64,000 nucleotides of DNA from Sequoia sempervirens (lineage: Eukaryota; Streptophyta; Pinopsida; Cupressales; Cupressaceae). A program made the position numbers and the translations under genes. This document shows positions 34,255 to 44,398 of this stretch, piece by piece; positions within the stretch are counted from its first letter, which is position 1, and every line of letters begins with the position of its first letter. The notes under the pieces were generated by a model. That model made no database searches and had not been told where the DNA came from. It worked only from the letters and a program-made list of their open reading frames with translations. The stretch lies in the NCBI GenBank assembly GCA_007258455.2, contig VDFB02000003.1, positions 39,054,176-39,118,175 on the forward strand. Direction: 5' to 3'.

Positions 34255-35203
34255 CCCCGCCATAAGTGCAACTTAGGGAGAAGCAGATTATTATGCAAAT
34301 ATGAGTCCTGACAACAAGGCCTGATCAGGTACCCATGTACAAATGCAAAGAGAGAGAAAACCCAGTGGGAAAAACCCCCCCTCAGTGAGATGAACTACTG
34401 CAAGGAATCACTGGAAGAACTCTAATGAACAACACTAGAATCCAAAATTCGGCAAGCAAGGAAAGATACTTCTGTTTGAAAAATACCATATCAGAATAAA
34501 AAATGCAACAGTAGACCCGGTGCCAAGGAATATTGGAAACTCGCATACTAGATCAACCCTAGAATTTGTAAGCAACAGTAAATGAAAGGATGAAAGGATC
34601 CATAATGATGACAAATCTGGAAGTTGTGTCTCTCGAAGCCAATGCCAAACTGAAACTAAAACTGCCCATAGGACGAGTACCATCAAGATTTTGGAACATT
34701 AACCATAAAAAAATGGCCCTCAAATGAGAAAGATCTGAACCAATGCGGATCAAGAACTATAAAATCCCAATGTGAAGTGTGAACCAAAGCAAACCAAAGA
34801 TGTGTCCAGCTAAACAAGAAAGAAGCTAAAAGGAGACAACAAGAAACCAAACAAACTCATGTGAGTTGTCACCAATACGAAAGATGGATGCAAGAACCCC
34901 CCTCAATGGAACTTTATATCAGTTCGTTATTACAATACCCAATGATTGTAGAAGGAGATAATACAAAACTACAGAAACTTAAGAGAAAATGAAAACCTAG
35001 TGCATGAAACAAAAAAGAATTCATGCATAAAATAAGGTACACATATTATGTAAATGACCTCAGATATGCATAGAGGCTGAAACCAGCTTTCCAATGCTGC
35101 AAAAATCACGAAAAAAGGATAAGCGAGTCAAAAGATATGCTTCCTAGAGTGAAAATGGAAACATCTAACTTTCGAGGCTGAAAAAGGCATCAAAAAAGAA
35201 AAA

Positions 35204-35917
35204 CTAGAAAATCACACCTGCACCATTGCGTAGAGCATTGAAACAAATTTTCGACGATATCTTGTTTGCAAACAAAGGACGCTGTATGCAAAAGATATTC
35301 CTGTTTCCGTGAAAGTGCTCCAAAAAAGTCTGATTTGGCCATGTACAGCCCTCAAGGGCTGAAAAAATAGAGCCCCTGGTCGCCTGGGCGGACCAGGGGG
35401 CTAGCGGCAGGGTCTGGGCACAGCCCTTGGTCACCAATGTAACCATCGCAGGGGCTTGAGAGTTCGTCGGGGGCTTGTGGGTGCAGCCCCTGGTCATAGA
35501 TTTGACCAGGGCGGGTGCTTGGAGTCCCGGAAGGGGCTGGCGCGGGGACCTGGACCCCGATGTGACCGACTGCAGACCTGAGAAGCCCTCGGGGGCTGGA
35601 AGCTTTGGAGCGGCGCGGGGGTATCTCCATCGGTGGTGAATGAAAAGGCCGCCACTTTTGGTGGCAGAGGGGTGGAGCGGTCGTGAAACGATCGGTTTAT
35701 AATGGGCAGTGCAAAAATCCACCAATTTTTTTTTTTTTAAATATTTTTTTATTTTTTTCGTATTGCGTGCCTCAAAAATTGTGCCTAGCAGCCGTACGAC
35801 CCTCGGGTAATTTTTTTTTTCCCCTCTAGACAACTTTGCCCAAATTGGACAAATTTTATATGAAAATAGGGGTTTTTGGGCGCTGCGAATCCAATGGCGA
35901 GGTCTGTTTGGGCCCAA
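35204..35917 (-). other. ORF in LTR-element interior
   Basis: A 237-codon sense-strand frame covering the GC-rich repeated interior. It is Pro/Arg-rich with related phrases (GLQAPALVKSM; NSQAPAMVTLV) and no recognised domain. In the other frame the repeat reads DQGL.P.AP-like units. A non-coding structural interior is more likely than a protein. Confidence 0.3.
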
Positions 35918-36178
35918 AGTGATCCAAAAATTAGGTGACCCTTAGATCTATCAAAAAAATCACCGAGCTTACAACCCTCGCAGATCTGGCAAACCGTGAC
36001 GAAAATAAATGAAATAAAAGCCATTTCTGACTTTTTCCAGCACTCTGAATCCAACGGAAAACCCCGATCTGATCCAAGATGCTGCATAATGATGTTCAAG
36101 GAATGAAACCCTCGAGGGACCTCGAACGAGCTCTGCAATGTGTTCCTCCAAAAAAGCTGAGAAGGGGCTGCAAATCGA

Positions 36179-36191
36179 GGCTCTGACACCA
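36179..36191 (-). promoter_or_regulatory. Primer-binding site for tRNA-iMet
   Basis: On the minus strand TGGTGTCAGAGCC directly follows the TCTAACA end of the 5' LTR. It differs from the usual TGGTATCAGAGCC at one position. Confidence 0.88.
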
Positions 36192-36471
36192 TGTTAGAAA
36201 CCAAGATCTGATTGCAAACCAAAAAAATAACCTTCCACAGAAGAGAAAAATGAAAAAGCAGAGATTTGCAATGGATATGCAAATTGATATATTCGAAGTA
36301 CAAAATATTACAAGAGATAATTTTCTTTATAAAAGAAAAGATGCATAAACCTAATCTTATCTTGAGCAACAAGATAGCTCAACAAGATAAGGATAAAACC
36401 TATAACTTAGGAATTAAATATGCTTAAGTAAACTTATGCAAAAGTGTAACTAATAATTAATTACACCAACA
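36192..36471 (-). repeat. 5' LTR (280 bp)
   Basis: The sense strand starts TGTTGGTG and ends TTCTAACA. The TSD TTAAC follows on the right at 36472-36476. A weak TATA-type signal may be the AT-rich stretch around 36310-36330, but I could not define it firmly. Confidence 0.9.
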
Positions 36472-37215
36472 TTAACAACAATAGATAATCTCATTTAATA
36501 GCTCAACATAATAGGATAATACCGAATAGAATTGGTTGTTTATCAATAATATCAACTATTTGGAGCATGAGATAACTACAACAACATTTCACAATATAAG
36601 ATAGTCATTGATTTGCAATTTGTAGAAAGCTCTAGGTAAAGGCAAACAAATACTAAACCATCTAAGGGTTTATGACATATTTAACACATAACATATAAAA
36701 TCCTTGATAATATTGCTTTACAATCTCATCAATATGTATTCTAACCCAATACTACTTATCAAATCCTTATACATAACATATCCACCTACAATCCCATTCA
36801 AGCATTTTAATTAATTCCTTGAATTAAAGCTAAAACAAGAATCATACACACCACAACAGTGAGATGAACGAAACAACCCTTGATCATTTTATTCAAAATT
36901 CATATATGCTTGTACAATGGAGAGTCATGAGTTCAAATTAATCATATCAATTCAAATGCCAATACTATCATAAAACATCAAATCCCCATGAATTCAAAAC
37001 CTACTATAGAATGACTCAAAACCTAAATTGCATTTTTCCTAAAACCATTAGACTTTACAATTTGCTCTGCAACTTCATCTAGACTCGACCAAAAATATCT
37101 AACTTTCTAACCCGTATTTCTGGCCTTGAAATCCTTCTTATAGAAAAAGAAGGAGAAAACAAGCATCGGGCCAGAAAGCACACGTGTGACCAGCCAATTG
37201 GACCACCTTGTGATA
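36472..37215 (+). repeat. Arm repeat, outer part (interrupted by the LTR element)
   Basis: Continues 30945-31111 (or its duplicate 33770-33974) once the LTR element is removed. Together they match 20989-21985 in direct orientation over about 900 bp, ending with CACGTGTGACCAGCCAATTGG and TTTTTGGAATATCAC-type text. Similarity is roughly 85-90 percent by eye. Confidence 0.85.
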
Positions 37216-37400
37216 TTCCAAAAACTAATGGCCCAAAAGATCCCACCCAAGGCGTAAGATAAACACTAGGGTTTTACATGAAGACAAAGGTAAAACCCTA
37301 ACCTTAGGATTTTCCCAAACACCATAGATGACTAGAGACATAAGGAAAGATAAAAATGGAACACAAAGAGCAAAATTTTGAAGTTCCATCACAAGGAAAG
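37215..37400 (-). repeat. Third copy of the U1 upstream segment
   Basis: A ~180-bp stretch matching 26960-27146 and 28465-28620 (CCCACCCAAGGCGTAAGATAA, then ACATGAAGACAAAGG and GAAG.TCCATCA). It shows that U1-type upstream sequence lies on both sides of the core/arm block (28.62-37.22 kb), as if that block were inserted into it or were part of a terminal repeat. Confidence 0.75.
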
Positions 37401-38240
37401 GTCTCCTCCCTTCTTGGTAGTGATAACCTCCTCCACACACAACCCTTAAAAATTATGAATAAGGGAATATAATCTTTGAAGAACTCAAATTTGATTCTCT
37501 CCTACCTAATGCAATTAGTCATTTTATCTTTACAAACATTTATAGTGATTACTAGAGGTACATAGACCAATTCTTCATAATAGAAAAATTTGATCATACT
37601 TTTCCAATGATGGAATTATGAGAAAACCTTAGGTTAAATGAATAATTCCTAGCTAATTTCTTTAAATTATGTCCAACCATATAAGAGAAGACCACTACTA
37701 TGTCTACCTAGATACCATGGAGAAAGGCTCTTTGGGCTCTTTCATCAATCATCCTACCTTAAAACATACCAAAAGTCTCCTAGTAATTATACATAGGAAG
37801 ATTTAAGATGACAAAAAACAATTATTGCCAAAGCATAAACTTATGATGAATTAACCAGGCCTAGTACACACTCCCCTCCCCATTAACCACTTAGACATAT
37901 GGAAATTAAATGTAAATTTGCTGCTATTTTTAGTCATTTAGGTGTCCAATAGACCACTTGGTGGTGTTTCCCTTCAAGTTTATTTACTTGAATGAAGAGC
38001 AAAAGTCCTTTGATTACAATTAGAGAATACATCTAAGGCCTTGGTTGTGTAACTGGTGGACCATAGTCACATTTAACACTTGTTACAAAGTTTGGGAGTT
38101 AAAACGTTAAGTAGATTTGATTTGTGATGGACACATTTGGATGGTAGTAACAATAACTTGCAATCTATCAAAACTTGATTACCTTATAACCTGTGAAATT
38201 CTAGCGATGAAATGATAGATTAATCATAATGTCATCTTAG
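37401..38240. other. No gene seen
   Basis: No coding signal and no match elsewhere in the window. It lies between the insertion complex and the part of B1 shared with B2, which begins near 38241 (GGATCACATCACCATGAAAG). Confidence 0.4.
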
Positions 38241-39060
38241 GATCACATCACCATGAAAGAGCTTCATCCACCATCCTTATGAGTGCAGGTACCACCAAAT
38301 AGGTATTTTTTAGATCTGTCTTCCTCGAGCGAGGGAAATTCAGGAAGAGAAGAGGAAAGTGAGATATGTAGTATGTCTAAAAGAGGGAGATCAACTATAG
38401 GTTAAAAGATTAGAAGAAAATTTTGTAAATGCATGGAATTTTTTCTTGCTGAAGGGGGGTCATATTCTTATGATGATGAGAGCATAGGTGATGTCGAGGT
38501 GCCCTTGAGGTACAAACATCTACGGAAACAATGGGTACCCAAGGAACTTCCTCCAATAAACATTGATTTTTGTGTCAACAAGAGGATATATTGCATAGCA
38601 CCATCGTCATTACATGGTTTGGGCCTATTTTGCATGGATGGCATAAAGGTCTGTTACGAAAAAGTTACTGAATTGATGGAGTATGTCGAACCCTGTTACA
38701 GTTACAAAGATTGGATGCAACTAGTTCGATTTACACGAAGTATGTGTAGGTATGCACTGTCAACAAATTATATACAGCTAAAAGATAAGGATCAAAATAA
38801 AGGAGGGCTATGTACTTTGATGGAAGGCAAAAAGCATCGTGGGAATATTGTAGGGTTTATAAAAAGCAATAATAACCTAGGTCAACAAATAAGCAACCCA
38901 ATTGCATATTTGAGGCACACGAGGAAACTGTATTCAGATGTGCGATAAAATCAATAACTGCAGGGAAGAGCTGCTAATCGATTACAATTTGAATGCTTAG
39001 TTACAAACACAGTTACTATGGGGGTGGTACGCATTTATGTACCATTTTACCCAACCTCCA
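38241..39060 (+). pseudogene. SET-domain (histone-methyltransferase-type) gene in CACTA B1
   Basis: The open part 38433-38948 starts MEFFLAEGG and holds SSLHGLGLFCMDGIKV (start of a SET domain), ELMEYV.PCYSYKDWMQLV, and NYIQLKDKDQNKGG. Then comes a damaged version of the DG(R)PKARGNI.GFIN and PNC.FE part (38815-38945). After a frameshift, TNTVTMGVV follows the position of the GEELLI.YN motif. The better preserved end is in B2 (50890-51110). SET domains transfer methyl groups from S-adenosylmethionine to lysine; here the NHSC-type motif reads NN/SNN, so activity is doubtful even in the ancestor. It shares orientation with, and lies directly upstream of, the Transposase_24-like gene. Clear stops and frameshifts make this a pseudogene. 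Confidence 0.8.
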
Positions 39061-39354
39061 ATTAATGACTCCAATATACCATTTTATTCTTATGTTTTTT
39101 TGTAAGTCTATTGGTTTCATTTCGGTAATGTTTTTTTATATTTAATTTTTGTCAGCGGGACATTGATCGTATGGAGAAGGCTCTAGCCCGAGCACAGATC
39201 ACAATTTATCTTTAGGTGCTTCTACTAGATAGGTTTACCTCATTATAATTGTACAAATTAGATATGAGCAAAATGTTTTATTATTATGTTGTTTTTCATA
39301 AGTTTATTGGGTTGATTTCGATAATGTTTTAAATATTCTTGTTGCAATCGACTA

Positions 39355-41690
39355 ATCGGGGAAAGGCACCAAGTAGAGGAGAGCATCCATAGGGAGGTGC
39401 AAATAATATGTGATGATGACATCGCTTATTCAACAAACCCTTTGATATGATAAGGAAGACCCAAAAAATGCAATGAAGAAATCCTTAAGTTGTTATTCAT
39501 AGTGCCTCAAACAGATGAGATAAGAGAGAGGGTTAAAATATTGACTGAGAGATCACAAAACTTGCAAGTAAGCTGTCATGAGGTCTTTAATTATAACATA
39601 AGTTCATTCATGGTTTTATATTTTGTACTCTTTTATGTCATGAACTAAAATATGTATTGTTTTTACAAGATTTTTTGTGTCCTCATGATGCTCCTAGCCA
39701 TGATTAGGGTACTGCAAGTGTTGCCTGAGGAGTAGGGGTTGGTACAAGTGTCCATCCTGATCTTCCTACGCATACATCATATCATTTGACCCCATCATCC
39801 GTGCCTATATTGTCGTCTAAATTTCGGCAACACATACCATGCAGACATCCATTAGTGCACCCTCTGGTAGTGAACACATGCCAGAACATACGTCAGGACA
39901 TGTACTTGGGGATGCAAAGGCCACTAGTACTGGTAATATTTTAGTAGCATTTCCTAGATCTTCCCGTATTACTAGTACAAGAACATTGTCGGTCACATTT
40001 GTGATGACCGAGGATTTTGTTCCCATAAAGATAGAGAAAGTCCCAGGTACTTTAAAATGTTTTAATTATTATTATATATAATCCAATTGAAATTTACTTA
40101 TTGATCGCTCTTTTTAGACTATTGATCCCATGATCATTTTGCAGGAAATGACATTTTTTATAAACATCTAAGTTGTATTACATTGGAGCTCTTCGAGCCC
40201 ACCATACGTACATGGTGGAATGCCCAAAATCAAGATTTAAAAGATGAGCTCATTAACAGTTTAGTTGTGCTCTTCGGTGATAAAACATTCAATTGAACCA
40301 AGGTCCTTAAGAAATTTGGTACCTATCTAAAGTATGTGAGGGACCAATATAGGTCACATTTAGAGAATAACGAAAAGTAAGAGCATTCCCCCATGATTCC
40401 GGAGAGTGGAGGGACCTGGTTTCAGATGGAAAGGAGAAGGATGAAAAGAAAAAAGGAAAGACACCACCGAGCCAAGGAAGGTATGTGATACTATCAACAA
40501 TGTAATTATATTCTAATTACTCTTTATTTTTACATAATCTAAAGTATTTCAAACTTTTCATAGGCTGCCCGACACATCAAAGGCAACAAAGTCAAGACTA
40601 GAAAAACACAGGCAGCACAAACTTGGCTCTGGTGGTTATATGAAATTAGCCACACGAATTGTAAGTATCAATAAATGAAATATTGTATCCAAATAATAAA
40701 TTGAAAACAATTTTGGTTTTATCACACCATAGAAGTAAACTTCATGATCTTATGCAAAAATGTAGGGCTCTGAATTCAACAGAGTTCCCATAGAAGAGGA
40801 CCTAAAGATTTCCTTCCAGCAAGGCTATGGAGCCGTGGCTGAACGCCTAAGAGTCTTGACTGGGCAAACACAATCTTCCACTGCATCCGACATGCAGGTA
40901 AATAAACTCAATAAAGTTTATTTAAAATTGAATACTTGTGCAATCTATTCAATATTAATTTCAACCATAAAGTAATTACATGCCTATTTTTTTTAAAAAT
41001 TCAAGCAATGATAATACTACACATGACATTGGAATGCAGCCTAGTGAGGATGGATCACAACCTACAGATGAAGGTCATGGTGTGCATCCCGGTACTTTAG
41101 AGCATGTAGAGCGTGATCAACATGTTGAGCATGATCAAGCTAGAGAAGATCAGGAACATTATGTGGCCCCATCAGGTAAAGAGGACCACTCTAAAGTTAT
41201 TTTAAACACATTTAATTGCAATTGGTGTATTAATTAATGTAACCTTTCGTGTTTCAACTTTAGAGCATTTAGAGCATGATCAACGTGTTAAGCATGATCA
41301 GGCTAGAGAAGATTAGGAACATGATGTGGCTCCATCAGGTAAAGAGGACCACTCTCATGTTCTTTTAAACATATTTAATTTCAATTGGTGTATTAATTAA
41401 TGTAACCTTTCATGTTTTAACTGCATATCAGGATTTAGAGGGTGTTCAACATGTTGAGCATGAGTCTAAAACAAAAGTTCAGGAACATGATGTGGACCCA
41501 TCAGGTAAAGAGAACCACTCTAATGTTCTTTTAATTAATGAAATACTTGTAACAATAATAATAAAACATATCAATTTAACATTTCTTTGTTATTGCAGCA
41601 AACCCCTGCCAAGGCCCACATCACGAGCAGAGGGAAGAAAAACTAAAGGGGGGACAAATGATTTAGAAAATGATATCCACTTCAGATTTT
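39355..41690 (+). pseudogene. Transposase_24-like (Ptta/En/Spm, TNPA-type) gene in B1
   Basis: Second CACTA gene, in several exons. About 39361-39570 matches the B2 exon with EESIHREVQ..C.DDIAYST (here with stops). 40187-40480 matches TIRTWWNAQNQDLKDELIN and RTYLKYVRDQYRSHLE. 40563-40660 gives KHRQHKLGSGGYMKLATRI, and 40767-40902 gives GSEFNRVPIEEDLKISFQQG then RLRVLTGQTQSSTASDMQ. This order (W-rich start, SGGY..L..RI, then a P..DL motif) fits plant Transposase_24 proteins, taken to bind subterminal repeats. The 3' part (41000-41690) has repeated acidic/His exons and ends SRAEGRKTKGGTNDLEND before a Lys run. Stops in several exons show decay. Confidence 0.75.
41085..41560 (+). repeat. Exon-intron tandem repeat (three ~170-180-bp units)
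   Basis: Each unit holds an exon encoding EH.E(R/H)DQ.VEHDQAREDQEHDVAPSG-like text, a donor CAGGTAAAGAGG, and a short intron that ends before the next unit. Three units are here and two to three in B2 (48380-48830). The acidic/His repeat may be a protein linker that grows or shrinks by unequal crossing-over. Confidence 0.75.
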
Positions 41691-41769
41691 TTAGCTTTAA
41701 AAAAAAAAAAAAAAGTGATTATAATCATATCATGACAACCATATTTTTGATAATATGTAAAAACTAAAA

Positions 41770-41945
41770 AATGAATATTATATGTTAATGAATGAATGTG
41801 AATATGTTAATTAATGAATGTTATATGTTAATGAATGAATGTTATATGTTATTAATGGATGAATGAATGAATGTTATATGTTATTAATGGATGAATGAAT
41901 GAATGTTATATGTTATTAATGGATGAATGAATGATTAATGTTATA
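41770..41945. repeat. ATGAATG-type satellite, ~28-bp unit
   Basis: Tandem ATGAATGAATGTTATATGTT with ATTAATGG between units, about five to six copies. The inverted counterpart in B2 is at 47960-48080. It marks the inner end of the B1/B2 similarity. Confidence 0.85.
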
Positions 41946-42370
41946 TGATTGGGTATGGGGAATTGAGAGTGATGTGAGGGGGGGGGGGAGGGCCAAATGA
42001 GCTTCCACCGTCATGTGGTTGGCCCTGTTAAGTAGAGAATATTAAACTATTCTCGAAACAAAGAGAAGCTCAATAAGGTAATGCACTTTTCAATATAAGA
42101 AATGCATCGCTTGAAGCATCAAACCAATATGCAAAGATGAAAGAAAGTGCTAACTTTTCACTATGGTGGCAGAAAAATGATTCTTTATACCCTGAATCCA
42201 TGCTCTGCATCATAATTTGAAGTTGTTTCCATTCCAATGTTCTGAGTTTATTTGTTTGTATGGCTTTGTATGAATACCACATTGTGTTGTGTGTGGATTT
42301 GGTTTCAAAGCTCTATTTCTTCTGTTTTAGTGGTGACATAACTCTAAAATTTGACTTTTGTGCATAACAG

Positions 42371-42494
42371 GTTAGTGGAAAAATTGACAGCTCTGAAGGG
42401 TTTAGAGGCTCGATTGAGATAGATACATGGATATTTGGATCTTGTTGTTTATGGGAGGCTTCCACTTAACCATGAAATTTTGTACCATCTCATG
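42371..42494 (+). pseudogene. RPN8: Captured exon fragment of 26S proteasome subunit RPN8 (PSMD7)
   Basis: After an acceptor TGCATAACAG the sequence translates as LVEKLTALKGLEARLR, a stop, then IHGYLDLVVYGRLPLNHEI and LYHLM. In RPN8 proteins the segment (L)TALKGL.ARL.EIR.YLD.V..GKLPLNHEILYHLQ is highly conserved. RPN8 is the MPN-domain subunit of the proteasome lid that pairs with RPN11. Only this C-terminal linker segment is present. GAG-to-TAG (Glu to stop) and Gln-to-Met changes show it is a broken fragment. It lies within B1, in a part absent from B2, so B1 (or an insertion in it) captured host DNA with its introns. Confidence 0.8.
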
Positions 42495-43399
42495 TATGCA
42501 AAAGTTTCTCTACTTACATTCATTCTTGATCATAAATGTTGTAAATGATATTAATGCTTCAAACTTAAGATTTGTTTTCATTGTTATAATGATCAAAAAT
42601 GTTATACTTTGCTATACATTCAAGCATTCTCTTCCCCCTACCCTTTCTCTTCCTCCTCCTTTTAAGAATTTTCTTTGTCATAAAAGATTCACATTTCTGT
42701 CTCATTTACACAAATTTATCTGAAGCTAGGAGGAATAAAGATATGTAAAAGATGATGGATTATGTCTAAACAACAACTTTCCATCTTATAGCTAATTAAA
42801 TCCTTAATATTTGAATAGTTTAGAGCTTGAATAATGCTTGTATATGCATGTGTAGCAATAAGGGAGCCTATGTGAAGATTGAAATTTAAAACATCACTTT
42901 GGTATTTTTCCTTAGGCAGTGAAATGATATTTTGAGTAATACAAACATACACACACATTGATATTTTTCGGCATTGCATTGAAGAAATTTTTTTCTCTTA
43001 TACCTACCCTTGGCTAGACATGGAGGTATATAATATTGGTTTCTGGGTTTTTTCTGTAAGTAGTTAATTTCACAGAGGAAGACTAAAATCTTCTTAATGT
43101 CCTGCTAGGTGTGAAAGCATATGAATCACTTGCTGAAGGCACCATTTTGCATTCAGCCAAAAATTTGTTTGTTCTTTTTTTTTTATGTTTCTTGCATGTG
43201 TTTTTTTAGGCTCTAGAGATGTAGCTTGGCTCTTTCCTTTGCACTTTTCATCTATTTTGATGATTACAGTAGATTGTCCTCATAATTATTCATATAGATC
43301 TGTTTGTAACCTTATTTTCTACCAATCAATTTGCAAACTAGTCACATATTAAGGACCATTTCACTAACTTGTAGTCATCCATTACTTCATATGTTGCAG

Positions 43400-43473
43400 G
43401 TTGTGTCTGTGTGCCAATAAATCTCGATGATTGTGAGAACTTTAATCCTACAAGTGTACCCAATCTTTCTCAA
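43400..43473 (+). pseudogene. PRIM1: Captured exon fragment of DNA primase small subunit
   Basis: Between an acceptor ATGTTGCAG and a donor GTAAAAG is a 74-base exon reading CVCVPINLDDCENFNPTSVP then NLSQ. Eukaryotic primase small subunits carry KTGR.(C/S)VPID......FDP..VPT.S near their C-terminus, and the match is clear. The Arg of TGR is changed to Cys (CGT to TGT). Primase makes RNA primers at replication forks; this single exon cannot. It is on the same strand as the RPN8 fragment and ~0.9 kb downstream, in a stretch missing from B2. This suggests two separate host-gene captures. Confidence 0.72.
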
Positions 43474-44398
43474 GTAAAAGTCTTACCTTATTTTATAGTA
43501 CTTTAAATGGTTAATTGAAGGTGCTTCTTTAGATCTGAGATAGTTGAACCTAGATTAAAATATGGTATTAGATGGGTAGTATAATGATAAAACTAGGGTC
43601 CATTGAGCACAAATTATGAAGATAATTTATTGAACTATGAATAGTGTTACAATTATAATTATTTCTCCTTTACCTACCTCTGAATTAATGAAAAAGATAG
43701 CAGATATTGGAAGTTCATTACATGTCTCATGTATGTATTAGTATTTTAATTTTGTTTAAGTTGTTCAAGAGCTTGATTAGGTTAAGAATATGTTCTACAA
43801 GCTCTGTTCTATTGACACTGCTCAACATTTTCCCTACACATTTTCTCTTCAATCCAGACATTTCTTAACTCCTTCCCTTGTTATCCCTTGGTTGTTCTCA
43901 AGTGTAATTATTTTTCTATGCATATTGCAGTCTACATGTATGATCATTCATCTCTTATGAAGCATGGATAACCTTTCATGGAATTGTTGTTGTGATTAGT
44001 CAATTACCATTATGAGAATAATCATTTAATTTGTATGGAAGTAAGTCTTTTTCATATTATTTGACTTGGTATTGTAAACATGTCTTTGTAGGATTTTCTA
44101 GGGGGGAACAACAAAACTGTGATGATAGGTAGAGTTGTACAACACTATAAATCATTTGGCATTATCAATATATTGCTTATAGAATACTTTGTGCAAGTAA
44201 AATGGAATGTGCAATGACAATTGGTCTCAAATTCAAATCTGAATATAAGTACATTATACACAAGAAGATGGTATCTATTCTATGATTTAAAGAACCCCAA
44301 AATAAGAAAATTAATAGGTTCCATCTGTTTACTTTCTCTTAGACACTTGTTTAATCGATGAGACCCTCAGAATGTCTTGCTGATAACCAGCAGTGTTC

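Larger units (their letters stand above)
32973..35788 (-). repeat. 2.82-kb tandem duplication, copy 2 (intact LTR element begins here)
   Basis: Direct tandem copy of 30143-32964. Beyond 35788 the sequence continues into the rest of the LTR element (to 36471), which copy 1 lacks. Copy 2 is therefore in the ancestral context and copy 1 is the added unit. Confidence 0.9.
33975..36471 (-). mobile_element. Non-autonomous LTR retrotransposon, 2.5 kb, minus orientation
   Basis: Two 280-bp LTRs (33975-34254 and 36192-36471), TG...CA ends and a perfect 5-bp duplication TTAAC. On minus, the right LTR is the 5' LTR. It is followed at once by TGGTGTCAGAGCC (36191-36179), a primer-binding site for initiator tRNA-Met. 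The left LTR is preceded by the purine tract GGCGGGG (34262-34255). The 1.94-kb interior has no gag, protease, integrase or reverse transcriptase and contains GC-rich repeats, so it is a LARD/TRIM-like element moved in trans. It sits inside the arm repeat that reads across 31111/36472. Confidence 0.92.

Noticed and set aside
36001..36175. Gag-like frame in the LTR element (35785-36372 minus)
   Set aside because: The frame spans the LTR and primer-binding site, so it cannot be a natural gag start. No gag motif is visible.
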